Assembly (NCBI GenBank): GCA_037043455.1
Contig: JAWPHD010001229.1
Coordinates: 124,001-188,000 of the forward strand
Direction: 5' to 3'
Length of the DNA: 64,000 nucleotides
Origin: Cyrtodaria siliqua
Taxonomy: Eukaryota; Mollusca; Bivalvia; Adapedonta; Hiatellidae
In this document: positions 52,923 to 63,620 of the stretch, one piece after another
How the letters are laid out: the number at the start of each line of letters is the position of its first letter
Position numbering within the stretch: position 1 is the first letter of the stretch
Program-made: the position numbers and the translations under genes
The notes under the pieces: generated by a model
Databases searched by the model: none
The model's input: the letters and a program-made list of their open reading frames with translations, nothing else
What the model was told of the DNA's origin: nothing

Positions 52923-54344
52923 TGTTCCCTTTTCTTGAAATCTCTGTGATTTACAGTTGGCATTCAACATGTTATATATTGCGTTGGATCGTAAGAATTC
53001 TATGCTTATTCTCCCTACTGAAGCAATGTACACGTGCCCTTCACAGCTGACACATATGTGTACGAGACCGACATTATTATGCAACATAGACCGACGGCGA
53101 TGGACATTACCACGCAGCATAGACCGACGGCGATTAATCTGTCCCGTTGCATGATTCTTAAAAGTATTATTTTCCTCCGAAATTATCATGTATTATCGAG
53201 GAGTTTGATATAAAAATAATCTGAATGGAATAATTATTGAATAAATACTTAAAAATGTTGTGATTTTTGTATGAATTTGATCGCAATGGGAATTTTTGTG
53301 ATGTCCAAATTACGAACTGGACCGACTTGGTATACATCTGTCCGAGTTGCGTGAAGATGATTTTTTGTTTCCAATGAAAAATTAATAAAACAAGCATGAA
53401 CAATGATAAATTGTTTTTAGGGTGATCTTAAATGTTTATTATAGTTTGCCCAAAATTACGTAAGAAATGAAACTTTCCTGATGTTTACGAAATTATGAAT
53501 GGTACTTTTGTCACATAACAACCCAGACATTTTATTGTCTGTCCACGTTTGTGAATCATGAATTCCAGACATATTGATATCTGTCCAGTTTGTGATTCCT
53601 GGATTTCACGCAACCTGACAGATGTTTTGATGTCTGTCCATGTATGTGAATTCCCTAAACTTTTCATTGCCTTTTTTAAATTATGTTTTTAATAAAATAA
53701 TGAAATAAGTGTATAATATTTATTAACTTAAAATCGACACTGTTGATGATATATACTGTAGTTATCCATTAGTCATGAGAAAGGTATCATTTTATCCCGA
53801 AAATAAACAAATAATTGGGTATTTAAACTAGAATTTTGGCAAAATTTTAAAAAAAAAAATATTATAAAATAATTTTTCGACAGGTCTTCCGACCATTTTT
53901 TTGTTAGGCCTGAGAGCGGAAACGCAACTTTTTATTTTGTTTTGCCTATTATAATTATTCTTTTTAAAGACACTATGCCTTCTCTAATTGGCTGAGAACC
54001 TCTGTGCACGTTAAAGACCCTAGACCTACTCCGTCGTGGGAAGTGTTCTGGTCTAAATTTTCCGCCCCCAGTTTCCCATCTCTCTGTTCTATCACTTTTC
54101 TCAACGTATTTTCCCCTTTTCTCTAATCTTAACTAGTCTGCAAATAACCCATTGCGTGTTGCGTGGACTTTAAGCCACACAAAACAAAACAATGCTTTGC
54201 CGTTCCAAAATATAACGTCATGATATATTGAAATTGACAATTAGGCTGTTCCAGTATTTGATTCTAAATGTGCTGTTATTCAAGGATTTTGTAAATTCGA
54301 TATATTTTCTGCTGTCAAACGGCGTCGAATCCAGTGTAAATGAA
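52923..54344. other. No gene; repeat scraps
   Basis: 53083-53140 has a ~40-bp duplication (GCA(A/G)CATAGACCGACGGCGAT). 53520-53660 carries four 'TCTGTCCA(C/T)GT.TGTGAAT' motifs. 53985-54130 is a common repeat piece (TGTGCACGTTAAAGACCCTA, 'GACCTACTCCGTCGTGGG'). No convincing coding sequence. Confidence 0.5.
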
Positions 54345-54350
54345 AAATAT

Positions 54351-54525
54351 AAGCAATAAACTGTCCTGTAGTGGCAATTATAGGGTCAATAACTGCCACA
54401 GGCACACTATTCATAACGTGCTAACGCACGTTATTCAGTGTGCTAACGCACGTTATTCAGTGTGCCTGTACCATCCGTGGCAGTTATTGCCCCTATAACT
54501 GCCACTGCATGACAGTTTATTGCTT
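54351..54525. mobile_element. 175-bp fold-back MITE, 6-bp TSD AAATAT
   Basis: AAGCAATAAACTGTC at the left is mirrored by GACAGTTTATTGCTT at the right. Arms of ~65 bp include GTGGCAGTTATAGG-type sequence, and the centre repeats TGTGCTAACGCACGTTATTC. AAATAT flanks both ends (54345-54350, 54526-54531). It ends 125 bp before the start codon of the transposase-like gene, so it could contribute to its promoter or 5' UTR. Confidence 0.85.
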
Positions 54526-54650
54526 AAATATACTCCAACATTCGAGTTTAAAAGTGTTTTTATTAATTGATGAGATCGACCGAATACTATGAAAATACAA
54601 CTCCCCCAAATTGATACAACTGTAATTTCATTTGTAGACAAACAATCACC

Positions 54651-57600
54651 ATGGCCACTATCAAAATTTGCTTGGCAAAATCTTTGGAAACAAAAAAGAA
54701 AGAGCATAGTGAATATATGAAACAATGGCGCAAAGGTATATCTGAGGAAAAAAGAAAACAATACGGTGAAGGATCAAAGAAAAGAATGCAGAAATTCCGA
54801 GAAAAACAAAGAACAGAATCAGTAACAGTTCCGAGAACCCGCAATGATGATAAAAAAGAGGAAAAACGAAAAGAAAAATTAAGAGTAGCAAAACAAAAAT
54901 ACCGGGCCAACTTAACAGCTCAGAAAAAAAGAAGAATCAGAGAAAAAGATGCAAAAAAGAAAAGAGAAAATAGAAGAGCTTTACAGGAAGATGGAAAGGG
55001 GAAAAATAAGGAACCCATTTCGAACAGCATATCCCCACAGGCACAACCGTCAAATGAGGCTGTAAAGAAATATGTAAACAGAAATTTGAAAATGCCTAAA
55101 AGTCCTGTAAGGTACGCAAAGGTGGTAAAACGATTAGCTATGAATGTGACACCAAGAAAAAAAGCAGCCTTGGCTGATCAAGGAATTGACTTAGATCCCA
55201 ATACAAGTGTTTCAAAACAAAATATTACATGTATACTAGACACAGTGAAAACAGCTAGTGACAATTTAAAGGGCAGAACAGAGGAACAGAAGAAGAAAAG
55301 GAAGGAATTCCTAAAGAACTTTGCACCACTAACCAAGTCGAAGGAGGCACAGATGGTTTTTTGCGAGACAACTGGCATTAAACGGAAAAACCTTGAAGCA
55401 GCAAGCCAAAGTGATGTATCAAGGAAACGGAGAAAAGATGCACTTTCACAAGACACAGAAAGTGAATTAATTAATTTCTTTGAGGAAGAAGTTAACTCCA
55501 CGTCAGTGCCTGACAGAAAAGCTGTGAAAAAGGACTTGAAACCAAGAAGAGTTTTGCAGAGCTCATTGAAAGCAGTACACAAGAAGTGGAATGTTAGATA
55601 TCCAGCAAAAAAGGTGTCATTGGATAAATTTTCTAAATTAAAGCCAAAAAATGTACTCACTCAGAAACACAGGAGACTATTTCAATGCCTGTGTGAATAT
55701 TGCGAGAATGTAAACCTAAAGCTGAAGACTTTTCATGGACTTGCAGACAAAGAAGAAAAGAACTTCATATCGGATAAAGACGATGCAGTTGAAAATACAC
55801 TATGCCAAAAGGCAGATAAAGAACAGTACCATAAACTGGAATGCATTGATAGAAAGTGTGCAGAATGTGGCCCCTGGCTACTGAAAAACAAACTTCAACC
55901 AGTTCTTGAAGTACAAGGCGATCAGGTTGAATGGTCTCGGTGGCAAGTAGTGAAATTAGTGAATCCCAAAACCAAGAAAGACATATCAAAACAACAGCTT
56001 GTTAAGAAATCAGGAACAAGGATGGAATTATGGGAAGAACTCGAAAAAGAACTACATTTTCTTTCAACACACCTGTTTGTGGCTCGTTGGCAACAGGAGC
56101 AATTTTCTATCTTGCACAAAGAACTACCGATAGAGTCAATTTCTATAACAATCGACTTTGCTGAGAATTTCACATGCTTCGCACAAAATGAGATTCAGGG
56201 AGCCCATTGGGCACAAGACTCCGTGACGATTCATCCCTGCATTGCCAGATACAGGTGCAACAAATGCAAAGCCATCATGGAAGAGACAATTGATGTGGTG
56301 TCTGATGATTTGAATCATGACTGTCATGCTGCACATGCTTTCGTAGAAAAGGCCATTGACCATATCAAAAGTCGCCAAGTTCCATTTAAGCATGCATATG
56401 TAATAAGTGACGGATGTGCAGCCCAATATAAAGCCAAAATACCATTTATGGACGTAAGCTGTGCAGAAGAAGACTTCGGCATTCGAATGGAACGTTGCTT
56501 TTACGGATCGCGGCATGGCAAAAACCGGTGTGATGGTGAGGCAGGAGTAGTAAAACAAAAGGCAAAGAGGGCAATCTTCAGTGGAGAGGTTGTGAATAAT
56601 GCACGATCCTTTTTTAAAACAGTGAAGACGCTAGAAGTTCTGCCAGAGACAGAGGACAATGTGTTGTGTAAACACAAACTTAGAAAGATGCTCTTTGTAG
56701 AATCTGATGAAATTGAAAGAAATAGACCTCTACGCAATGCAAAGACACTTCAGGGTACAAGGAAAGTTCATTCCGTCACGGACTGTTCATCTAGAGGTAA
56801 ACTACTGACCAGGAGATTGTCTTGCTTTTGCCAGGAATGCAGAAATGGAAATTTTGAAGGATGCATCAACACTAAGTATGTTGGGGAGTGGACGACTGTT
56901 AACATGAAACGTATCCTTTTACAAACCATAAAGTTTCAATCGCGAAATTTATAAATATAAATTTTAATTTATAATATATTTTGATGTAAATTACTAATAT
57001 GCTGCATCATACTTTGCTATTGTTGTCTTGTTAGTTGTTCCTTGACTAAACTATCAGCATTGATTCCAAATAATCCAGATGTCCGTGATGGTAATGATCA
57101 GACTCGACATGGTGACAGGGGAGTGCGAACCAGAGGAGGTCGCAGAGGAGTAAGGACTCGAGGCGGTCAAGGTGATAGAGGCAGAAGAGGAAATATTAGA
57201 GACGGGCGTGGAGGTGGCAGAGGAGTAAGGACTCGAGGCGGTCAAGGGGATAGAGGCAGAAGAGGAAATATTAGAGACGGGCGTGGAGGTGGCAGACGCG
57301 GAGGTGGTAGAGGAAGACGAGGTCGAGCAGATAAAGGTGTGTATTTATACCCCCACTACGCATAGCGAGGAATATAATGTTTTTGACCCGTCCACCTGTC
57401 TGTTCGTTACACTTCTTTATCATCATTCTAGCAGCAGCAGTATTAACAGATCAAGGTCACAGTTGCTAAAAATAAAATTGTACAGGTTATGGGTCCAGCA
57501 TTGGAAAGGGGTATTGTGAGGGTAAACTTGGGCAAGACATTATCAGGAAGTAATATATATATATGCATTTAAATTTTAAAATATATGCACGTGACTGTAT

Positions 57601-60600
57601 TCAATGTTTTGTCTCTTCACCAGATCACAGCAGTGAGGATAGTTCGAGCAGTTCGAGCAGTGAGGATAGTTTAGATGATCATGGCAGTGATGGCAGTTCA
57701 GATAAATTCAGCGATGAGAAGAGGGCAAATGATCTTCGCAAGGAGGAAGCAGCGGGCGATGTTGGTGGCAAGGGAATGGCAGACAGTCTTGGTGGTAAGG
57801 AGAGGGAAGATGACCAGGTTGACAGCAACCTTTCTAATACTGAACTGATGTACCCAAGGTATGGAGTAGGTTAAATATTGTCTTTACAGCTAATAAAATT
57901 GGAAATTTTCAGAGAAAAGCATTTAGCGAAGTAAAATTGTTGGTCAAGAAATATCCAATTAAGTTTTTACATGCATACGTGTATCTAATGTCGTTTTTAG
58001 AGAATATCTGCCAAATAGTAGATTCAAGTTTGTTCAAATAAATTCCATGGGGCCATAAATACGGCTACGCCCAGGTGTCAAAGTTCAACATAATCAAAAT
58101 ATCAACAAATCTCCAATGATATCAAAAACGGTAAACTTTTTGTATATATATATATATATATTAATTCATTTTAGCTCGGAGGAATCGTTAATAAACACGT
58201 CTGGATTGTCCGGGATCATGAATTGGCTTTTTGAGGTAATGACCGTAATGTTGTAACTAAACTCTTGCAATATATTTTTACCCGTGTGTAATTTTATTAT
58301 ATTACTATATATTTATAGTATATTTACCTGTGAGTAATGTTGTTACTATAAACATTTATATTATAACGTGTGTTATGTTTTTTTTCGATGTAAAACATTT
58401 CTTTTTAAAATTTATAAAAAAGGACGAGCTCCAGATCCCCATGGACCAGCAGCCACAGATCCCCATGGACCAGCAGCCCCAGATCCCCGTGGACGAGCAG
58501 CCACAGATCCCTGTGGACCAGCAGCCACAGATCCCCATGGACCAGCAGCCACAGATCCCCATGGACCAGCAGCCACAGATCCCCGTGGACCAGCAGCCAC
58601 AGATCCCCATGGACCAGCAGCCCCAGATCCCCGTGGACCAGCAGCCCCAGCAGGTAATGTTGTTACTAAACCCTTGCAATAATTTTTTACCTGTGTGATT
58701 TATATTAAATATAACGTGTGTTACTTATTAGGTTAATATTTGATGAGATGTTTCCTTTTATATAAAAAAGGACCAGCAGCCACAGATCCCCATGGACCAG
58801 CAGCCACAGATCCCCATGGACCAGCTGCCACAGATCTCCATGGACCAGCAGCCCCAGATCCCCGTGGACCAGCAGCCACAGAACCCCGCGGACCAGCAGC
58901 CACAGATCCCCGTGGACCAGCAGCCACAGTTCCCCGTGGACCAGCATCCCCAGATCCCCGTGACCCAGCAGGTAATGTTGTTACTAAACCCTTGCAATAA
59001 ATTTTTACCCGTGTGTAATGTTATTATATTACTATATTTATAGTATATTTACCTGTGAGTAATGTTGTTACTATAAACATTTATATTAAATATAACAACA
59101 TGTGTTACTTATTATGTTAATTCTTGATGAGAAACTTGTGTTTCCTTTTATATAAAAAAGGACCAGCAGTTCCAGATCCCGGTGGATCAGCAGCCACAGA
59201 TCCCCATGGACGAGCAGCCCCAGATCCCCGTGGACGAGCAGCCACAGATCCCCATGGACGAGCAGCTACAGATCCCCATGGACCAGCAGCCCCAGATCCC
59301 CGTGGACCAGCAGCCCCAGATCCCCGTGACCCAGCAGGTAATGTTGTTACTAAACCCTTGCAATAATTTTTTACCTGTGTGATTTATATTAAATATAACG
59401 TGTGTTACTTATTAGGTTAATATTTGATGAGATGTTTCATTTTATATAAAAAAGGACCAGCAGCCACAGATCCCCATGGACCAGCAGCCACAGATCCCCG
59501 TGGACCAGCAGCCACAGATCCCCATGGACCAGCAGCCACAGATCCCCATGGACCAGCAGCCACAGATCCCCGAGGACCAGCAGCCACAGATCCCCATGGA
59601 CCAGCCACAGACAACTGCCAGGTACTGGTATTACAATTTCAGTCGTGTGTGGATTTCTTTTCAATTTGGGTACTTGCTCGTCTATTAATTTATCAAGCCC
59701 CTTTATAAGTAAATTTCATAATGTATTGATTTTTTTTATACAGCTTTGCACCAGGGGTGTTTGTCTCCATAAAGCATGGAGATGTGGTATATCCTGCCGT
59801 TGTAAGTGAAATGTTAAGTGTTTTTGTTGCGTTAATGTTATTGAGTTGCGTTAATGTTATTGATTGTTGTGTTTGGTTCATAGGACTGGTCGGTAAGCAA
59901 TATTCCCTCTGCTTAGCCAATCTTTTAAAATATGTCTCGAGAGATTTTCCTGTGAATCGAGCTATTAAGTCAGATGACAAAGGCTCACCCTTAAATGTTG
60001 GGCAGTTTATAATTCCAAACAATCGTTAAACAAAAACAAAATGGATTAAATTATATTAAATGATGCTAATGAAAAATCAGGTTCAAATACTAAAAAAATA
60101 CATTTCATGTAAAAGAATGGCTTTGCATCTTTTTCTTTGAGAAGGGGGCATTTTGGTTACAAAACTGTATTAAAATGTATCCACTATGAATTGAATTATA
60201 TCTCAACTAAACGATAGTCTCGCACATACATACAGAAACCACAAATTAATTATTAAATATTGGTTCAGTTGATTAAACAATTTTATTCCCTGGATGTAAA
60301 TATGGTATGTAGTTTTATGTAACTAAAAGTAAATTTAACATTTCAGGTGGAAGAATGGCCACTGGTGCATTTTTTCCTCAAAAAGGGCAGATTTTGGGTG
60401 CCGAGCACTGTGGTGAACGCTGTATTAGCATCAGATGTTCAACAAATTATTGGTACTCCTTCCTTGACGATGGCTGGGTCCAGGATTTATTACATTTTTG
60501 ATGGTAAAAAGTTTGCTACAAGTTCAGTCGGTAACGAAGAAAACATTGCACTGCAACATGTTATCCAAATCCACATTAAATTAATATATCACATAGTAAT

Positions 60601-60643
60601 TTACATTTGCTTTGCTATAAAGTCTGAGCAATATCATTTATAA
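54651..60643 (+). CDS. DDE transposase-like protein with repeat-rich C-terminal extension, 11 exons
   Basis: Exons: 54651-56910, 57058-57336, 57624-57858, 58175-58235, 58423-58653, 58771-58971, 59161-59337, 59455-59621, 59744-59801, 59884-59892 (9 bp, optional), 60347-60643. All junctions are GT-AG with consistent phase; about 1,324 residues. The ATG has strong context (ACCATGG). Residues 1-115 are Lys/Arg-rich helices. The core holds D502 (ITIDFAENFTCF), a zinc-like cluster C536-C539...H556-C558-H559-H562, D587 (VISDGCAAQYK), D628/E630 (HGKNRCDGEAG) and a Cys cluster (LSCFCQECRNG, C725-C738). This matches the widespread animal cc8L18.2-like family (named from memory). The following exons add RG-rich, Ser/acidic and PQIP(M/V)DQQ repeats, then FAPGVFVSIKHGDVVYPAV and VEEWPLVHFFLKKGRFWVPS, like the SH3-like tail of such proteins. 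Either an intact transposon gene or a domesticated one. The last exon's end is uncertain; an AATAAA lies at 61158. Confidence 0.8.
57121..57336 (+). repeat. RG-rich coding repeat, ~75-bp duplication
   Basis: GVRTRGGQGDRGRRGNIRDG then RGGGR is encoded twice in near-identical DNA within exon 2. RGG/RG tracts commonly bind RNA or are Arg-methylated; here that is inference only. Confidence 0.85.
58423..59621 (+). repeat. Four tandemly duplicated exon-intron units encoding PQIPMDQQ octapeptides
   Basis: Exons of 231, 201, 177 and 167 bp share the same acceptor context (TTTTATATAAAAAAG|GACCAGCAG) and, for the first three, the same donor (CAG|GTAATGTTGTTACTAAAC). The introns are nearly the same sequence (CCTTGCAATAATTTTTTACC, 'ATAACGTGTGTTACTTATTA'). 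The coding 24-bp unit CAGATCCCCATGGACCAGCA then GCCA is GC-rich against AT-rich introns. The first three exons are symmetric (phase 0-0), so copies can be gained or lost without shifting frame. Confidence 0.9.
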
Positions 60644-60827
60644 ATGACATTGTCTTCTATAACATCTGTTTCATTATGTCATCACAATGGTTACCATAAT
60701 GTTTGTTTAACGATCCGTCCTTTGCTGTTCCTTCAAATTAATTTACACCCCTTCGTAACAGTTTTAATTCAATTTAAACACAAATTATGACTTTTTTCAC
60801 GAAACGCAAATTTGTAAAATGTAAAAT
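60644..60827. other. Probable 3' UTR or downstream sequence
   Basis: AT-rich, no open frame of note; directly follows the TAA at 60641-60643. No AATAAA was noticed in this stretch. Confidence 0.35.
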
Positions 60828-60977
60828 AACCATTAAACAGCATGGAAATGGCATTTATAGGGTTTTAAATGGCATAACTATGCCAGGCAATTAACTTATA
60901 GCATAAAAGTTTATCTGGAATTGCTATAGCTATAGTTCAAAACCACATAAATGCCATTTCTATGCAGTTCAATGGTT
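60828..60977. mobile_element. 150-bp palindromic MITE
   Basis: AACCATTAAACAGCATGGAA at the left is mirrored by the inverse of TTCTATGCAGTTCAATGGTT at the right. The arms continue with ATGGCATTTATAGGGTTTT. Imperfect ~60-bp arms; target duplication unclear. Confidence 0.7.
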
Positions 60978-61855
60978 AATTAAAAAAACATGAAATTCAT
61001 GGATATGTTTGACTTTATCCACAGACATTTAGGTTGCAATCGTAACTCTTCACCGAGGACCAGCCTCACACAAGGACCAGCCTCGCACAAAGACCTTGAT
61101 TTAAAGCATAAAGAAAGCATTGAGATACTTTGTATACAGAGTTATTTTTATTGCATAAATAAAGCATTGAGAGTTATATATACATTTTATTTTCATTTTT
61201 GCAAGAAACAAAAATATGTCGCCGATATAGATCTGATAAAATTCTGTATTTTATTATCCATTACTGCTCTGTCCGTCCGTCTGAGGCATTGTCGGGAGCA
61301 TCTCTGATACCACTATTGACATTACAAATGATTAAAAGTATCCTTAAAGAGAATATGTTCATGTAATGGCTAAAATGCAGACGATAGGATACAGTCAAAT
61401 TCTGTTTTTTGGATGTCTGTCCTGTTACGTGAACATGCTGTCCTGTTACGTGAATCGGGATGTCTGAAAAATAACAAAAAACTTAATAAATATGAGCGTC
61501 ATTTAAGACCTTGAGGTCAATTTAAATTGCAAAACATCAGAGGATTTAAAGAGAAGAAAAAAGAATAATATAATATTCATATACTTTGTGGCACAGAAAA
61601 AATCATAACGCAGGATATTTTGGGTTTCATGAGAAAACTATGATCAAGAAACTTGGTCATTATATTGGCTTTATTTCCCCAAAATGTTCAATACTCACTG
61701 ATCATGTAATTAAGAACAAAACATAAAGTAGTTTTCAAGCTGTTACAAGAGCATTTGCTGCAATGTTTAAATATACCAGACTATCAAAACAACAGCTTTG
61801 ATATGTCTGTCCTGTTACGTGATCTGTGGGTACCTTATTTGTAACTGCTGACAAA
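60978..61855. other. No certain gene; possible 3' exon, poly(A) signal, TCTGTCC repeats
   Basis: A TATCCACAG acceptor at about 61023 precedes an open stretch (HLGCNRNSSPRTSLTQGPAS), which might be an alternative last exon of the upstream gene, though the phases tested end quickly in a stop. AATAAA occurs at 61158. 'CTGTCCTGTTACGTGA' occurs at about 61419, 61439 and 61807. 61260-61310 is a CCGTCCGTC/GGGAGCATC repeat scrap. Confidence 0.4.
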
Positions 61856-63440
61856 AACAAGAGGTCAATGACCTTGAAGCTCTACTGATTGATTTTGATT
61901 TCAGGAAGTAGTCGCTACAGACTTGTTTTTTGAAAATCTATTTTTGACTGTGGCGGCCATCTTGAATTTCAGGCCGACCTGAAATTTTGCTAAGATCAAT
62001 AAGACATTAAGAGCAACATTCCTGTAAAGTTTCATGAAAATCCGTCAGGTAGTTTCAAAGAAGTAGTCGCTACAAGTTTTCATTATATAACTCTATGTAA
62101 ACAAAGCAGCCATGTTTAAGGTCAAATCAAAACGATTTTCGACAAGGACCAACATCATGTCATACTGATCATTTTAGAAAAAGTCCCATATCAATATCTC
62201 TTATTGTTTTTGGGAAGTAGTCGCTACAAATTTATTTATTTTAAATCTATTTTTAGCTGTGGCGGCCATCTTGAATTTCCGGCCGACCTGAAATTTTTCT
62301 AGGATCAACTAGACATCAAGAGCAACATTCCTGTGAAGTTTCATGAACATCCGTCAAGTAGTTTCAGAGGAGTAGTCGCTACAAGTTTTTACTATATAAC
62401 TCTATGTAACCAAAGATGGCCACTGGCAGCCATGTTTAACGTCGAATCAAAATAATTTTCCACAAGGATCTACATCATGTCATGCTGATCATTTTAGAAA
62501 AAGTCCCATATCAATATCCCTTATAGTTTTCAAGAAGTAGTCGCTACAAACTTATTTTTTAAAAATCTATTTTTAGCTGTGACGGCCATCTTGAATTTCC
62601 GGCCGACCTAAAATTTTGATAGGATCAATTAGACATCAAGAGCAACATTCCTGTAAAGTTTCATGACAATCCGCCAAGTAGTTTCAGAGGAGTAGTCGCT
62701 ACAAGTTTTTACTATATAACTCTATGTAAACAAAGATGGCCGCTGGCAGCCATGTTTAACGTTGAATCAAAACGATTTTTGTCTAGGATCAACTTCATGT
62801 AATGCTGATCATTTTAGAAAAAGTCCCATATCAATATCACTTATAGTTTTCAAGAAGTAGTCGCTACAAACTTATTTTTTAAAAATCTATTTTTAGCTGT
62901 GACGGCCATCTTGAATTTCCGGCCGACCTGAAATTTTTCTAGGATCAATTAGACATCAAGAGCAACATTCCTGTAAAGTTTCATGACAATCCGCCAAGTA
63001 GTTTCAGAGAAGTAGTCGCTACAAGTTTTTACTATATAACTCTATGTAAACAAAGATGGCCGCTGGCAGCCATGTTTAACGTTGAATCAAAACGATTTTT
63101 GACTAGGATCAACATCATGTCATGCTGATCATTTTAGAAAAAGTCCCATATCAATATCACTTATAGTTTTCAAGAAGAAGTCGCTACAAACTTGTATTTT
63201 AAAACTCTATTTTTAGCTTTGGCGGCCATCTTGGATTTCACATCAACATGAATTTTTGCTAGGATCAACTAGACTTTATGGGCAACATTTCTGTAAAGTT
63301 TCATGAATATCCATCCAGTAGTTTCAGCTGTGAAGTCGCTACAAATAAAAGTTTACGGACAGACAGACGGACAGACGGACGGACGACGGACACCGCACCA
63401 CGGCATAAGCTCCGCTGATCTCTGATCAGTTGAGCTAAAA
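61856..63440 (+). mobile_element. Pearl-like tandem-repeat element, copy D, complete
   Basis: Head AACAAGAGGTCAATGACCTT, four to five dimeric ~320-bp monomers with 'TAGTCGCTACAA', the distinct terminal monomer (TTGGATTTCACATCAACATG), an ACGG/ACAG tract (63355-63390) and the hairpin GCTCCGCTGATC-TCT-GATCAGTTGAGC then TAAAA. Two base changes in the tail stem (T to C and A to T) relative to copies B and C weaken pairing. Confidence 0.85.
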
Positions 63441-63620
63441 ATTGAATTGATATATTATCCTCATATTACTTAATTCCAACGGCAGACATAGTTACCTTTT
63501 GAAAAGTAAGATTATTAAGCCGCTACACTCTAGTAAATATTTTGACCATCTGTCCTGGTGAAAAGCATGAATAGCAAATTTAGAGTCAAATATGTATTTG
63601 TTTTATATTTTATTTTCAGG

